This document shows, piece by piece, positions 1 through 8,392 of a stretch of DNA of 64,000 nucleotides; within the stretch, counting starts at the first letter, position 1, and every line of letters begins with the position of its first letter. A model generated the notes under the pieces. The model ran no database searches and was not told the DNA's origin. It was given only the letters and a program-made list of their open reading frames with translations. Both the position numbers and the translations under genes were made by a program. The stretch lies in assembly GCA_025454955.1 (NCBI GenBank), contig JALONL010000008.1:236677-300676 (forward strand), read 5' to 3'. The stretch is from Bacteroidia bacterium. Its GTDB lineage: Bacteria; Bacteroidota; Bacteroidia; Palsa-965.

Positions 1-1
1 G

Positions 2-343
2 GTAGCCACTTTCCCGGCCTCCATGCTGAAAGACCCTGCCGCAGCGTCCGAAATGACTCATGCCCTGCTGCTTGAGGTGGACAATATCATCTCGGCATCG
101 GTGGTTACACAATTTGCCAATATGCTCAAATGCCGTATGCATGGCGGTGTTCCCAAGCATCAGGAAATTGCAAACAGCGAACTTCCCCACACTGTGGGCC
201 TGCTCATCCGCGAGCGTGCATGCGTAATTAACTTCAACACCAGTTTTGTAATTGACGGCAAAAATTTCCGCCCGCAGTTTATCTGGGCCATGGATGCCGC
301 ATTCCTCGACTTCATCCGCAAATACACCGAAAACGTAGCCTGA
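2..343 (+). CDS. CheC-like chemotaxis phosphatase domain protein, 3' part
   Basis: The reading frame is open back to the window edge, so only the C-terminal ~113 residues are present. The segment LLLEVDNIISASVV looks like the E-x-x-N helix that forms the active site of CheC/CheX/FliY-type CheY-P phosphatases, and it is followed by a 'GGVP' turn and a beta-rich end. The stop codon lies two bases before the cheR start, so the two genes are probably co-transcribed and act in the same signalling pathway. The family call is moderate because the N-terminal half is missing; it could be another CheX-like regulator. Confidence 0.5.
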   Translation, partial: VATFPASMLKDPAAASEMTHALLLEVDNIISASVVTQFANMLKCRMHGGVPKHQEIANSELPHTVGLLIRERACVINFNTSFVIDGKNFRPQFIWAMDAAFLDFIRKYTENVA

Positions 344-345
344 TA

Positions 346-1200
346 GTGACCCTGCAAGTGCCCCCAATGGCTCCGCTTACGGCTGATAAAATTAGCGACG
401 AAGAACTCGATTCGTTTACCACTGCCGTAAAAGCACGCTTCGGTATCGACTTTACCAATTACGAACGCAAATCGCTTAAACGCGGCATTGTTCGCCTCAT
501 CAGCAAGCAAAAGCTGGGCAATATGGTGGAACTATGGACCGCATTTCTTCGTAACCGCGAAATGCTGGTATTGTATATCGACGAACTGCTGGTAAACCTT
601 ACCGAACTCTTCCGCAACCCCGAAGCCTGGCAGAAAATAAAGTACCATGTAATGCCGCAATTTGCCTCGCGGCCTTCGCTTCATATCTGGCACGCAGGCT
701 GCTCCACGGGCGAAGAAATTTACTCCATGACCATTCTGCTTCAGCAACTCAACCTGCTCGAAGTAACCCGCCTCACCGCCACCGATCTTTCCGAAAAAGC
801 ACTCGCCGAAGCCCGACAGGCCACGTATCCTAAAATTCTCTGGGAACGCTACAAAAATCTTCTGCTCAGCTACGATCCGCTGCTGGGCATCCGCCTCGAT
901 CAGTTTTTTGAAGTGGATAAAAAATCATTCAGCATTCTTCCCGCACTCACACAAAACATCAACTGGCAAAAACACAATCTTGTGCAGGATGAACATTACA
1001 CCGATTGCGATCTGGTGTTTTGCCGCAACGTAATGATCTACTTCGACGAAGCACTGAAAATGCGTGTGCTCCGTAAGTTTCACGCTGCACTGCGCCCCGG
1101 AGGTTTCCTCATTATCGGTTATTACGATATGCTGCCCGAAGAAAGCAAAATGCTGTTCAAGCCCTACGATCTCAACACCAAGATTTATCAGAAAATCTGA
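346..1200 (+). CDS. cheR: CheR-type protein-glutamate O-methyltransferase
   Basis: This 284-residue protein has the usual CheR length and order: an N-terminal helical domain (about residues 12-85) and a SAM-binding Rossmann domain. HAGCSTGEE at residues 116-124 is the SAM-binding motif, and CRNVMIYF plus LRPGGFLIIG near the end are typical of CheR. It would methylate glutamates of chemoreceptors or a related signalling scaffold in the cytoplasm. The start is taken as GTG at 346, two bases after the CheC-like stop; an in-frame ATG at 367 is an alternative. No CheB or receptor is visible in the window. Confidence 0.9.
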   Translation: MTLQVPPMAPLTADKISDEELDSFTTAVKARFGIDFTNYERKSLKRGIVRLISKQKLGNMVELWTAFLRNREMLVLYIDELLVNLTELFRNPEAWQKIKYHVMPQFASRPSLHIWHAGCSTGEEIYSMTILLQQLNLLEVTRLTATDLSEKALAEARQATYPKILWERYKNLLLSYDPLLGIRLDQFFEVDKKSFSILPALTQNINWQKHNLVQDEHYTDCDLVFCRNVMIYFDEALKMRVLRKFHAALRPGGFLIIGYYDMLPEESKMLFKPYDLNTKIYQKI

Positions 1201-1223
1201 TTACCATTAAAATATTACCAAAC

Positions 1224-1259
1224 AAAAAGGCTGCTTAACCTGAGTTAAGCAGCCTTTTT
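1224..1259. terminator. Bidirectional intrinsic terminator
   Basis: A perfect 16-bp stem (1224-1239 with 1244-1259) encloses a four-base loop, with A5 on the left and T5 on the right. It can therefore terminate cheR on the + strand and the four-gene paralog cluster arriving on the - strand. Confidence 0.9.
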
Positions 1260-1277
1260 GTTATTCCTGAAAAAAAC

Positions 1278-1670
1278 TTACTTGAGCAGCACCAGTGCCT
1301 TGTTGTAAGCCTCCTGCACGGTGGAGGTAACCACACTTCCGCGAAGTTCTTTAATTACCAGCGTAAGGCTTTTGTACAGCATTTTCATCATAATACCATT
1401 AATCACAATGAACTCTCCCTTTAGTCGTCCTTCATAACGGGTTCTCATTTCTACCATACGCTCGTTAAAACGACGGCTTACTTCAACCGAAGGCATTTTA
1501 GGATTTTCAGCAGGTAATACCACTGTTACAAAAGAACCGCTTCGGGCATCTACAATTTTATACAAATCATCGTAGAAGTTGTCAATATCCGATACAGTAA
1601 CTTCAATCTTTGAGTCGAATTTGACGCCGATTATCGGCCAGTCTTTGGTAATGATTTCTGAGTACGGCAT
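1278..1670 (-). CDS. Paralogous small protein 1 of 4, unknown function
   Basis: A 130-residue soluble protein without signal peptide, the last and most diverged member of a four-gene tandem family. Shared positions with its three neighbours are 'KDWPI' near the N-terminus, 'ENPK' at about residue 56, an N-E pair in the central helix, the strand 'GEFIVINGI', then 'YKS' and a final helix containing 'EAYNKA'. The alternating strand-helix pattern is reminiscent of STAS or SpoIIAA-like folds, but I do not recognise a named family. It follows the previous paralog by 39 bases and ends at the terminator shared with cheR. Confidence 0.75.
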   Translation of the reverse strand: MPYSEIITKDWPIIGVKFDSKIEVTVSDIDNFYDDLYKIVDARSGSFVTVVLPAENPKMPSVEVSRRFNERMVEMRTRYEGRLKGEFIVINGIMMKMLYKSLTLVIKELRGSVVTSTVQEAYNKALVLLK

Positions 1671-1709
1671 AATTTGGGTTTTTGGGTCTTTATTTATTGA
1701 TTAAACGAT

Positions 1710-2111
1710 TCAGGCAGCATGGCGGGACAATGCTTCGCGGGCTTTGGAGATGGCTTCGGCAAGCGAGGCTGTGGCCACGGTTTGTTTGAGTGTGCTCACC
1801 ACAACCGAGGCGGCTTTGAAGAAAATGCGCGACATTAAACCGTTGAGCACGATGTACTCGGCCACCAGACGATCATTGTATTTCTCTTTCAGGTGCTGAA
1901 TACCTTCGTTCATTACTTTATTCAGTTCGCCTGAGGTTGATTTGGGGCTTTCGTCGAGCACCGTAATGGCTGCAAAACGGCCTGTGGTACGGTTAAACAT
2001 GGCTTCCAGGTCGTTGAAATACGCACCGGTATCGGCCATCGAAAATTTATGCGTGTCAAATTCAACTACCACAATCGGGTAGTCTTTGTCGTTAATCTTG
2101 TAATTGGGCAT
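1710..2111 (-). CDS. Paralogous small protein 2 of 4, unknown function
   Basis: A 133-residue member of the same family, beginning MPNYKINDKDYPIVVVEFD. It keeps the 'DKDYPI' start, 'ESPKS' in the middle, the 'AEYIVLNGL' strand and a C-terminal helix with 'SLAEAISKA'. There is no signal peptide or membrane segment. The gene lies 42 bases downstream of paralog 3 and 39 bases upstream of paralog 1 and reads the same way, so a single operon is likely. The function is unknown; proximity to CheC/CheR-like genes on the facing strand suggests, but does not prove, a signalling role. Confidence 0.75.
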   Translation of the reverse strand: MPNYKINDKDYPIVVVEFDTHKFSMADTGAYFNDLEAMFNRTTGRFAAITVLDESPKSTSGELNKVMNEGIQHLKEKYNDRLVAEYIVLNGLMSRIFFKAASVVVSTLKQTVATASLAEAISKAREALSRHAA

Positions 2112-2153
2112 AAAAGGGTGGATCTTGGTTATTTTATCTTGGGGAAATACTTA

Positions 2154-2564
2154 CTACACCTGCGGAACAGCGGCTTTGACAAGCACCTGGTTTCCTTTGT
2201 TGTAAGCCTCCTGCAGCGACTCGGTAACGATGGTATCTTTCATTGATTTGATTACGATCGATGCCGATTTGTAGGCCAGTTTGGCAAGGAGTCCGCTAAT
2301 CACAATGTACTCGGCTTTGAGGCGGTCTTTGTGTCTTTCGCGCATGGCAATCATTTTCTCGTTAATGAGTTTGTTCACATCGGCCGGCGGCGATTTGGGG
2401 TTTTCGTTGGGCAGGGTAATTACCACAAACGGGCCGCTGTGGCGGGCCAGCACTTCGTCGAGATTGCGGAAATGCGGTTCCACGTCGGCAAGCTGCAGCT
2501 TTTGTGTATCGATCTGGGTAACAAGAATGGGATAATCCTTGTCGATAATTTTGAAGGCACTCAT
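2154..2564 (-). CDS. Paralogous small protein 3 of 4, unknown function
   Basis: A 136-residue protein starting MSAFKIIDKDYPI, nearly the same opening as paralog 4, so these two are the closest pair. Conserved family positions are 'NENPKS', an 'NE' pair in the amphipathic central helix, 'KAEYIVISGL' and 'SLQEAYNKG'. The start codon is only 4 bases after the paralog 4 stop, indicating translational coupling. It may have arisen by tandem duplication from the same ancestor as paralog 4. No catalytic motif can be seen; a protein-interaction or regulatory role is plausible but unsupported. Confidence 0.75.
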   Translation of the reverse strand: MSAFKIIDKDYPILVTQIDTQKLQLADVEPHFRNLDEVLARHSGPFVVITLPNENPKSPPADVNKLINEKMIAMRERHKDRLKAEYIVISGLLAKLAYKSASIVIKSMKDTIVTESLQEAYNKGNQVLVKAAVPQV

Positions 2565-2568
2565 TGGT

Positions 2569-2988
2569 TTATCTGGTTGTGGTTGGTTCAGACTTATGTT
2601 GTTTTACCGCCAGCAAACCCTTTTGCATGGCTTCGGGCAGCGAAGAGGTTACAATGGTATCTCTGAGCGGTTTGATGAGAATTGCCGAGGCTTTGTACAC
2701 CATGCGGGCAGCCAGTCCGCTAAGTACAATATATTCGGCAGCGGTGCGGTGACCGTGTTTCTGGCGCAGCACCAATAGTTTTTCGTTGAGCGCCTTGTTC
2801 ACCTCGGCCGGCAACGATTTGGGATTTTCGTCCACCACCGTAATGTAAGCTACCGAGCCCTGGGTGCGTGAAATAACCGCTTCCAGTTCGTTCATATATG
2901 GCTCCACATCTTTCATGGTAAAAAGCTGCGTATTAAACTGAGCCACAATTAGCGGATAGTCTTTGTCGATGATTTTAAATGCGCTCAT
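2569..2988 (-). CDS. Paralogous small protein 4 of 4 (first in operon), unknown function
   Basis: About 139 residues starting at the ATG at 2988 (MSAFKIIDKDYPLIVAQFN). An in-frame TTG four codons upstream (3000) would add MKTE, but the neighbouring paralog begins at the same MSAFKII position, which favours 2988. It has the family pattern 'ENPKS', 'AEYIVLSGL', 'YKAS' and 'SLPEAMQKG', and a charged C-terminal tail. It is first in the four-gene cluster. The 234 bases upstream to the next gene are A+T-rich and should hold the operon promoter, although I see no clean TAnnTTTG box. Confidence 0.75.
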   Translation of the reverse strand: MSAFKIIDKDYPLIVAQFNTQLFTMKDVEPYMNELEAVISRTQGSVAYITVVDENPKSLPAEVNKALNEKLLVLRQKHGHRTAAEYIVLSGLAARMVYKASAILIKPLRDTIVTSSLPEAMQKGLLAVKQHKSEPTTTR

Positions 2989-3222
2989 TTCTGTTTTCAA
3001 ACAGGTTAATCAATTTCCACAAAAAACCGGATAATGGTTTTTCGTGATACAGATCAAAAAAACAGAGGCAGGGGACTCGTGTTAGAATTTGTTTTTACTG
3101 GGATAAAAACAAATTTGTGCTTTTTACGCGCACAAAGCCGAAGGGTTTCAAAAAGCGACTGCTAATTGAAACCTGTTTTTTACGAAAAAATAAGTTATAA
3201 GCTAAGCGCGGGTAACAGATAA

Positions 3223-3690
3223 TCAATTCTCCTCGCGCACCGAAATTTTGCCGTGTTCCACTTTCACCACCACCACGTTTTTTTGCACATCAATAAACTG
3301 TCCGGTAAATGAATGCACTTCTACAAAATGTCCGTTAATGCTTGCCTTACCAGCCGGAGCCAGCCTCGAAGCGGTGGTTCCTTTATCGCCCACGGCCACC
3401 GGTGTTTCGTCGAGCGTGTTCATGCGTCCTTTGAGTTCGGTTTGCAGCGTGAGACGTTTCCATACTCCGGTTTTAAACAGCAGCCAGAACATGAGTCCGT
3501 CGAGCACAATTGTGCCGCCCATCACAGCCAGTCCGGTGCTGTTTCCGTAGTAATGAAAACTTGTCCACACCCCGGCCACCTGCAGCAAAAAGCCTATGAT
3601 GCCGGCAATGAGTCCGGGAAGAAAAAGGAATTCGAGCACCAGCAGAAAGCCGCCAAGTACAATGAGAAAAACAATGGCTGCAATAATCAT
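3223..3690 (-). CDS. NfeD-like membrane protein (short form)
   Basis: This 155-residue protein has two or three hydrophobic segments in residues 1-75, followed by a soluble beta domain of about 60 residues. That domain contains 'GDKGTTASRLAPAGKASINGH', the pattern of the NfeD C-terminal OB fold ('G..G.a.t.L.P.G.v...G'). It lacks the N-terminal serine-protease domain of long NfeD. Short NfeD proteins normally work with SPFH/flotillin proteins; a FloA-type flotillin lies about 5 kb away at 8627-9616, unusually separated. The gene follows the M48 protease gene by 19 bases and is likely co-transcribed with it. Confidence 0.82.
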   Translation of the reverse strand: MIIAAIVFLIVLGGFLLVLEFLFLPGLIAGIIGFLLQVAGVWTSFHYYGNSTGLAVMGGTIVLDGLMFWLLFKTGVWKRLTLQTELKGRMNTLDETPVAVGDKGTTASRLAPAGKASINGHFVEVHSFTGQFIDVQKNVVVVKVEHGKISVREEN

Positions 3691-3709
3691 CGTGCGGCTT
3701 TATGAGTGT

Positions 3710-4540
3710 TTATTGTCCGGCCGGAGCTTTGGTGCTGGCTGCGCCGGTGTAGTATTTCTGTGCGGTGGGCAGAAATGCCTTGATGTCTTTGATGCGCTGT
3801 TCGCTGCTGGGGTGTGTGCTCAGAAACTGCGGCGGGCCCTGGCCGGTGGCTTTGGCCATGCGTTCCCAGAAACCGACTGCTTCTGTGGGATTGTAACCGG
3901 CCATAGCCATAAAACAGAGACCGATTTTGTCGGCTTCGGTTTCGTGTTTGCGCGAGTATGCCAGCGCGCCAAGTGTAGCGCCTACGCCATATACCTGCTG
4001 GAAAATCTGTTGTGTTTGTTCGGGTTTCTGGCTCAGGGCCACCGAAAGCGCCATGCCGCCAAGCTGTATCGAAAGCTGCTGGCTCATACGTTCGTTGCCA
4101 TGCCGGGCAAGGGCGTGAGCCACTTCGTGACCCATTACCACGGCCAAGCCGGCTTCGTCTTTGGTTACAGGCAAAATGCCGGTGTACACCATTACTTTGC
4201 CGCCGGGCATACACCAGGCATTAATGGTTTTGGGGTCGTTTACCACGTTAAACTCCCATTTGTAACCGGCCACACGTTTCAGGTTTTTGTGTTTGGCGAG
4301 GAAGGAATTAATACTGGCCTGAAGTTTTGAACCTACTTTGCGCACTAAAATTACATTGGCATCGGAAGCCGGTGCTATGGGATTTTTGCTCACAAAACCC
4401 TGGTACTCTGTAACCGACATGCCGATAAGTGTACTTTCGGGCAAAAGGTTAAACTGGCGGCGCTTGGTAATGGGAACGCGTGTACACGACCACGCAAAAA
4501 GCAGCGAAATAGCAAAAAAGCCGAGGGCGATACGTTTCAT
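3710..4540 (-). CDS. M48-family metalloprotease, lipoprotein
   Basis: A 276-residue protein with a lipoprotein signal (FAWSC, acylated Cys19) and an M48 zinc site. HEVAH at residues 138-142 supplies two ligands and the catalytic Glu, and the ETEAD region at about 200-204 supplies the third ligand. 'NAWCMPGGKVMVYTGIL' upstream of the site is typical of the LoiP/YcaL/BepA-like group. It is expected to degrade or quality-control envelope proteins from the periplasmic face of a membrane. The NfeD-like gene follows by 19 bases. Confidence 0.9.
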   Translation of the reverse strand: MKRIALGFFAISLLFAWSCTRVPITKRRQFNLLPESTLIGMSVTEYQGFVSKNPIAPASDANVILVRKVGSKLQASINSFLAKHKNLKRVAGYKWEFNVVNDPKTINAWCMPGGKVMVYTGILPVTKDEAGLAVVMGHEVAHALARHGNERMSQQLSIQLGGMALSVALSQKPEQTQQIFQQVYGVGATLGALAYSRKHETEADKIGLCFMAMAGYNPTEAVGFWERMAKATGQGPPQFLSTHPSSEQRIKDIKAFLPTAQKYYTGAASTKAPAGQ

Positions 4541-4666
4541 AAGGAATGCTGTACTGGTGAATGTATTTCTGATCTTCGGGCGAATAATATATTAAACGCT
4601 GCGAAAAGCAGTTACATTGTATGAAAGGAAGCTACACGGGCCGAAGACTCAAGCCCGCGTACCTGA

Positions 4667-4963
4667 TTACTCAATTTTGGCCGAGAGTCCGCGTTCGAGC
4701 AGTGCCTCGCACATGGGTTTAAGTTCGCGCGAAGAGCCGCGTTTTACGCCACACTTGCCGGTAAAATGCACCAGATGCGCACATTGTTCGGCCTGAATAA
4801 TATCGTGGCGGCATACTTTCACAAGCGAGTCAATAACCCAGTCGAAGGTATTTACATCGTCGTTGTACAAAATCAGGTCGTGCAATTCCTTCACTTGCTC
4901 ATCGAGGAGAAGGACATCGTCCTGTTCGGTTTCGGGTGAAAAAACGGCGTTGAATGGTTTCAT
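4667..4963 (-). CDS. clpS: ClpS-like adaptor of ClpAP/ClpC
   Basis: From the ATG at 4963 (MKPFNAVF) the protein has 98 residues, the family's usual size. A flexible N-terminal tail precedes the ClpS core 'LILYNDDVNTFDWVIDSL', where the N-D-D-x-N-T segment lines the N-degron pocket. 'EQCAHLVHFTGKCGVKRG' is the usual 'A..iv..vH..G' helix. The function is delivery of N-end-rule substrates to a Clp ATPase. Longer upstream reading-frame starts are unlikely because a -7 box sits five bases before this ATG. It is divergent from the aminotransferase gene. Confidence 0.88.
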   Translation of the reverse strand: MKPFNAVFSPETEQDDVLLLDEQVKELHDLILYNDDVNTFDWVIDSLVKVCRHDIIQAEQCAHLVHFTGKCGVKRGSSRELKPMCEALLERGLSAKIE

Positions 4964-4967
4964 GCGC

Positions 4968-4975
4968 CAAAGGTA
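4968..4975 (-). promoter_or_regulatory. -7 box (TAnnTTTG) of clpS
   Basis: On the - strand this reads TACCTTTG, a perfect match to the Bacteroidota -7 consensus, ending four bases before the clpS ATG. A transcript from it would be leaderless or nearly so. No clear TTG -33 element is visible. Confidence 0.6.
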
Positions 4976-5025
4976 CGAAGTTTTGGCCGTGAAACCAGCG
5001 CCGTTAACCTTATCAAAACATGAAA

Positions 5026-5053
5026 TTGCAGCAGCCATTTCCCGTTATCTTTG
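5026..5053 (+). promoter_or_regulatory. Promoter (TTG-N17-TATCTTTG) of the aminotransferase gene
   Basis: TTG at 5026-5028 and TATCTTTG at 5046-5053 are separated by 17 bases, as expected for the Bacteroidota primary sigma factor. The -7 box ends four bases before the ATG at 5058, implying a leaderless or very short-leader mRNA. This also argues against the longer upstream reading frame. Confidence 0.7.
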
Positions 5054-5057
5054 CGCC

Positions 5058-6257
5058 ATGTCCACCCAGCGCGAACTCTTCCTTACCCATGTGGCACAAA
5101 CCAGTCCGGCCCCGCTGGCGCTCGAAATTGAGCGGGCCGAGGGCGTTTACCTTTACGACAGTTCGGGAAAACGCTATACCGACCTTATTGCCGGCATTTC
5201 GGTGAGCAATGTGGGGCACCGTCACCCGCACGTACTGGCCGCCATACATACACAGCTCGACAAATACCTGCACCTGCTGGTATATGGCGAGTATGTGCAA
5301 ACCCCGCAGGTAAAGTTGGCTCAAAAACTGGCTACGCTCCTGCCCCATCCGCTCAACTCCACTTACTTCGTAAACTCGGGAGCCGAAGCCATTGACGGTG
5401 CGCTGAAATTGGCCAAACGCCTCACCGGCCGCAGCCAGCTTATCTCATTCCGCCACGCCTACCACGGCAGCACCCACGCCGCGCTGAGCATTATGGGCAG
5501 CGAAACATTCAAAACCGCTTACCGTCCGCTCCTGCCCGATACAATGCTGCTCGATTACAACGATTTCGGCCAGCTTGCACACATTACCACACGCACCGCC
5601 GCCGTAGTCATAGAAGCCGTACAGGGTGAAGCTGGCGCAGTAACTCCCGCGCCCGGTTTTCTCGAAGCAGTACGCGCACGCTGCACCGAAACCGGCACCC
5701 TGCTCATTTTCGACGAAATACAAACCGGCCTGGGCCGCACCGGAAAAATGTTTGCACTGGAACACAGCGGCATTGTACCCGATATTCTTTGCTTAGCCAA
5801 AGGCCTTGGCGGCGGACTGCCCATAGGCGTGTTCATTTCCTCGCAGCCAAACATGCAGGCATTTACCGAAAAACCTGTGCTGGGCCACATCACCACATTT
5901 GGCGGAAACGCCGTGTGCTGCGCTGCCGCATTGGCCGTAATTGAAACCATAGAAAACGAAAACCTATTGGCCGGTGTGGCCGCACGCGAAGCCATTGTGC
6001 GCGAAACGCTGGTGCATCCGCTCATCAGGCAAATACGCGGAAAAGGTTTGCTGCTGGCTGTAGAACTCAGTGATTTTACATTTACCAAAGCCGTAATTGA
6101 CGAAGCCATTTCAAACGGCGTAATCACCGACTGGTTTTTGTTTTGCGACAATGCCCTGCGCATAGCCCCGCCGCTGAATATTGATACAGAGGAATTGCGG
6201 CGCTGCTGCGAAATTATTTTGCAGGCCATCGAAAAGTTGGGTAATGCAACCGCCTGA
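5058..6257 (+). CDS. Class III PLP-dependent aminotransferase (acetylornithine/ornithine type)
   Basis: A 399-residue fold-type I aminotransferase starting at MSTQRELF. Motifs in order: 'NSGAEAIDGALKLA' (cofactor phosphate site), 'FDEIQTGLGRTG' (PLP ring aspartate) and 'CLAKGLGGGLPIG' with the Schiff-base lysine at residue 248. The sequence is closest in style to acetylornithine, ornithine and 4-aminobutyrate aminotransferases; the exact substrate cannot be read from the sequence. There are no arginine biosynthesis genes alongside. It ends four bases from the convergent CoA-binding protein gene. Confidence 0.88.
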   Translation: MSTQRELFLTHVAQTSPAPLALEIERAEGVYLYDSSGKRYTDLIAGISVSNVGHRHPHVLAAIHTQLDKYLHLLVYGEYVQTPQVKLAQKLATLLPHPLNSTYFVNSGAEAIDGALKLAKRLTGRSQLISFRHAYHGSTHAALSIMGSETFKTAYRPLLPDTMLLDYNDFGQLAHITTRTAAVVIEAVQGEAGAVTPAPGFLEAVRARCTETGTLLIFDEIQTGLGRTGKMFALEHSGIVPDILCLAKGLGGGLPIGVFISSQPNMQAFTEKPVLGHITTFGGNAVCCAAALAVIETIENENLLAGVAAREAIVRETLVHPLIRQIRGKGLLLAVELSDFTFTKAVIDEAISNGVITDWFLFCDNALRIAPPLNIDTEELRRCCEIILQAIEKLGNATA

Positions 6258-6261
6258 AACC

Positions 6262-6627
6262 TCAGTATGTCCCCACCGAAAGCATAACCAGCGTACACGC
6301 CTCCACCGGCTCAATGCCCTGCGCTATTGCCCATTGGTGAATATTCTCGTTTTCCGTTCCCGGATTTAAAATTAACCGCCTGGGTTTGAGCGAAGCAATG
6401 TAATCGAGCCACGGAGGCTGATTGGCGGGGCCTACATACAACGAAACAGTATGTACGTCTTTCACCTCCGGGCGATCGGCATGGATTTTTATTCCTTCAA
6501 TTTCCCCTTCGCGAAGTCCTACTGCCACCACTTCATGGTTGTGTTTGTGCAGCATACGCACGGCGCGGTGGCTGTAGCGTTCGGGATTGTCGGAAGCGCC
6601 AATGACAACGGTTTTGAGGCTGCTCAT
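6262..6627 (-). CDS. CoA-binding domain protein (YccU-like)
   Basis: A 121-residue single-domain protein beginning with the Rossmann motif 'VVIGASDNPERYSHRAV', typical of the CoA-binding family (PF13380-like). Next come 'VVAVGLREGEIEGIK' and 'LILNPGTENENIHQWA', where the family has its 'PG..n' loop, and a C-terminal 'EACTLVML'. It presumably binds CoA or a related nucleotide; no enzymatic role is established for the short form. It overlaps the MFS gene upstream by four bases (ATGA), indicating translational coupling. Confidence 0.85.
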   Translation of the reverse strand: MSSLKTVVIGASDNPERYSHRAVRMLHKHNHEVVAVGLREGEIEGIKIHADRPEVKDVHTVSLYVGPANQPPWLDYIASLKPRRLILNPGTENENIHQWAIAQGIEPVEACTLVMLSVGTY

Positions 6628-7895
6628 GATTCGGTGTAGTTAAGGTCTTTGCCGTAAGTTTCTTCGAGCTTCCACAAGGCGGTGAAAGCCAGTGCAAAGG
6701 TAATTACTCCGGTAATAATGGCCGCAGTTACATTGCTCCACCCGAGACTAAATGTGAGTCCGGTGCCGAAAAACTGAAACAGGAAGGTAAGCAGCACAGT
6801 GCCGCCGCGTACAAAATTGGGTGCGGTAGTGGTAACGGTAGAGCGGATATTAGTACCAAACAATTCGGAAGCCGCCGACATAAATACGGCCCAGAAACCG
6901 GTGGCAAAACCAATAACACCACAAACAATGTAAAACATGGTTTGCGACTTTGCAGCAACGAAGAAATAAAGCATTACGCACAATACGGTAAGGAGCAGGA
7001 AAACGGTAAGTGCTTTTTTCCTGCTTCGCAATACCTGACTGAGCCATCCGCTGGCCACATCGCCAATGGTAATGCCGATGTAGGCGTATTTTATGGCTTC
7101 GCGTGGCACGGGAAGCTGGTTTTCGGGCATGCCCATGGCGCGGCCCATTTCGGGGCAGAGAGTGATGAGGATGCCCATTACATACCAAACCGGAAGTGCC
7201 ACGAGTATTACATTGAAATATTTGCCAAGTTGTTTCCAGCTTCGGAAAAGCATGAGGAAGTCGCCGCGTTTTACATCTTGCGCCTTCAGTTCGGAAAACA
7301 TGCCCGATTCGTACACGCCTATACGCAACAGCAAAAGCAGCAAACCCATGCCGCCGCCAATGTAGTACGACCAGCGCCAGTTGTCGATAAACTCGCCCAC
7401 ATAGCCTGCCACCACGGCGCCACAGAGGCCTACGGAGGCTACGATCATGGTTCCCCAGCCGCGGTTTTCCTTGCTCATGCTTTCGCTTACCAGGGTAATT
7501 CCTGCGCCCAGTTCGCCTGCAAGTCCGAAACCGGAAACGAAACGAAGCAGGGCGTAGGTGGAAGTATCTTCTACCATTCCGTTGAGGATATTGGCTACCG
7601 AGTAGGTGATGATTGAGCCGAAGAGTACGGAAAGTCTTCCTTTTTTATCGCCGATGATTCCCCAGGCGATACCGCCTACGAGCATACCGATCATCTGGAT
7701 ATTGAGCAGGGAGATGCCGGTATTTTTTACGGCGGTTTTCAGGGCTTCGCCCTGAAGTGATTTGCCGAGGATATCGTTGAGGCTGTTGGTGCGCTCCATA
7801 CCGAAGAGCACCAGGTCGTAGATGTCCACAAAGTAGCCTAGAGCGGCTACCAGTACGAGCATTCCTACGCGGCGGTTTTTTAGTTCGTGGAGCAT
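6624..7895 (-). CDS. Major facilitator superfamily transporter
   Basis: A 423-residue polytopic protein with about 12 predicted membrane segments. 'GDKKGRLSVLFGS' between segments 2 and 3 is the MFS motif A (G-D-x-x-G-R-R/K). 'LLRFVSGFGLAGELGAGITLVSE' is typical of metabolite:H+ symporters of the sugar/aromatic/dicarboxylate group, so the likely substrate is an organic acid or sugar. It is translationally coupled to the CoA-binding protein, which may hint at an acyl or organic-acid context. Its 5' flank is the 0.7-kb tandem-repeat field, so its promoter lies inside or beyond repeats. Confidence 0.88.
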   Translation of the reverse strand: MLHELKNRRVGMLVLVAALGYFVDIYDLVLFGMERTNSLNDILGKSLQGEALKTAVKNTGISLLNIQMIGMLVGGIAWGIIGDKKGRLSVLFGSIITYSVANILNGMVEDTSTYALLRFVSGFGLAGELGAGITLVSESMSKENRGWGTMIVASVGLCGAVVAGYVGEFIDNWRWSYYIGGGMGLLLLLLRIGVYESGMFSELKAQDVKRGDFLMLFRSWKQLGKYFNVILVALPVWYVMGILITLCPEMGRAMGMPENQLPVPREAIKYAYIGITIGDVASGWLSQVLRSRKKALTVFLLLTVLCVMLYFFVAAKSQTMFYIVCGVIGFATGFWAVFMSAASELFGTNIRSTVTTTAPNFVRGGTVLLTFLFQFFGTGLTFSLGWSNVTAAIITGVITFALAFTALWKLEETYGKDLNYTES

Positions 7896-8330
7896 AGTTG
7901 GGTGTGAGGGAGGTGGTATGGGGTGTGATGCGGGATGTTGGCTGCGGGCGAGTGGGCCAGCGGGGTGGCTTGGGTGTGATGCAGGATGTTGGCCATAGGC
8001 AGTGGGGCTGGCTGAGGGGCTGAGGCATGATGCCAGCTGGTGGCCGTAGGCAGTGGGACTGACTGGTGGGCTGGGGCGCGATGCGGGCTGGTGGCCGCAG
8101 GCAGTGGGACTGGCTGGTGGGCTGGGGCGCGATGCCAGCTGGTGGCCGCTGGCTCGTGGGCTGGGGCGCGATGCCAGCGGGTGGCCGCGGACTGTGGGAC
8201 TGGCTGGTGGGCTGAGGCATGATGCCAGCTGGTGGCCGTAGGCACTGGGACTGGCTGGTGGGCTGAGGTATGATGCCAGCGGGTGGCCGCAGGCTCGTGG
8301 GCTGGCTCGTGGGCTGGCTCGTGGGCTGGG

Positions 8331-8392
8331 GCGCGATGCCTCGCGCCCTTACGGGAATCTGTGGGGATTCCCGTTGGGGTGCGACGCATCAC
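8331..8392. repeat. REP-like palindrome, copy 1
   Basis: A two-tier inverted repeat. The outer arm GATGCCTCGC pairs, with one mismatch, with GCGACGCATC; the inner arm ACGGGAATC pairs with GATTCCCGT around a GTGGG loop. A second copy lies 220 bp downstream. Confidence 0.7.

Noticed and set aside
4863..5057. N-terminal extension of the aminotransferase
   Set aside because: It would overlap the divergent clpS gene and its own -7 box; family length fits the ATG at 5058.
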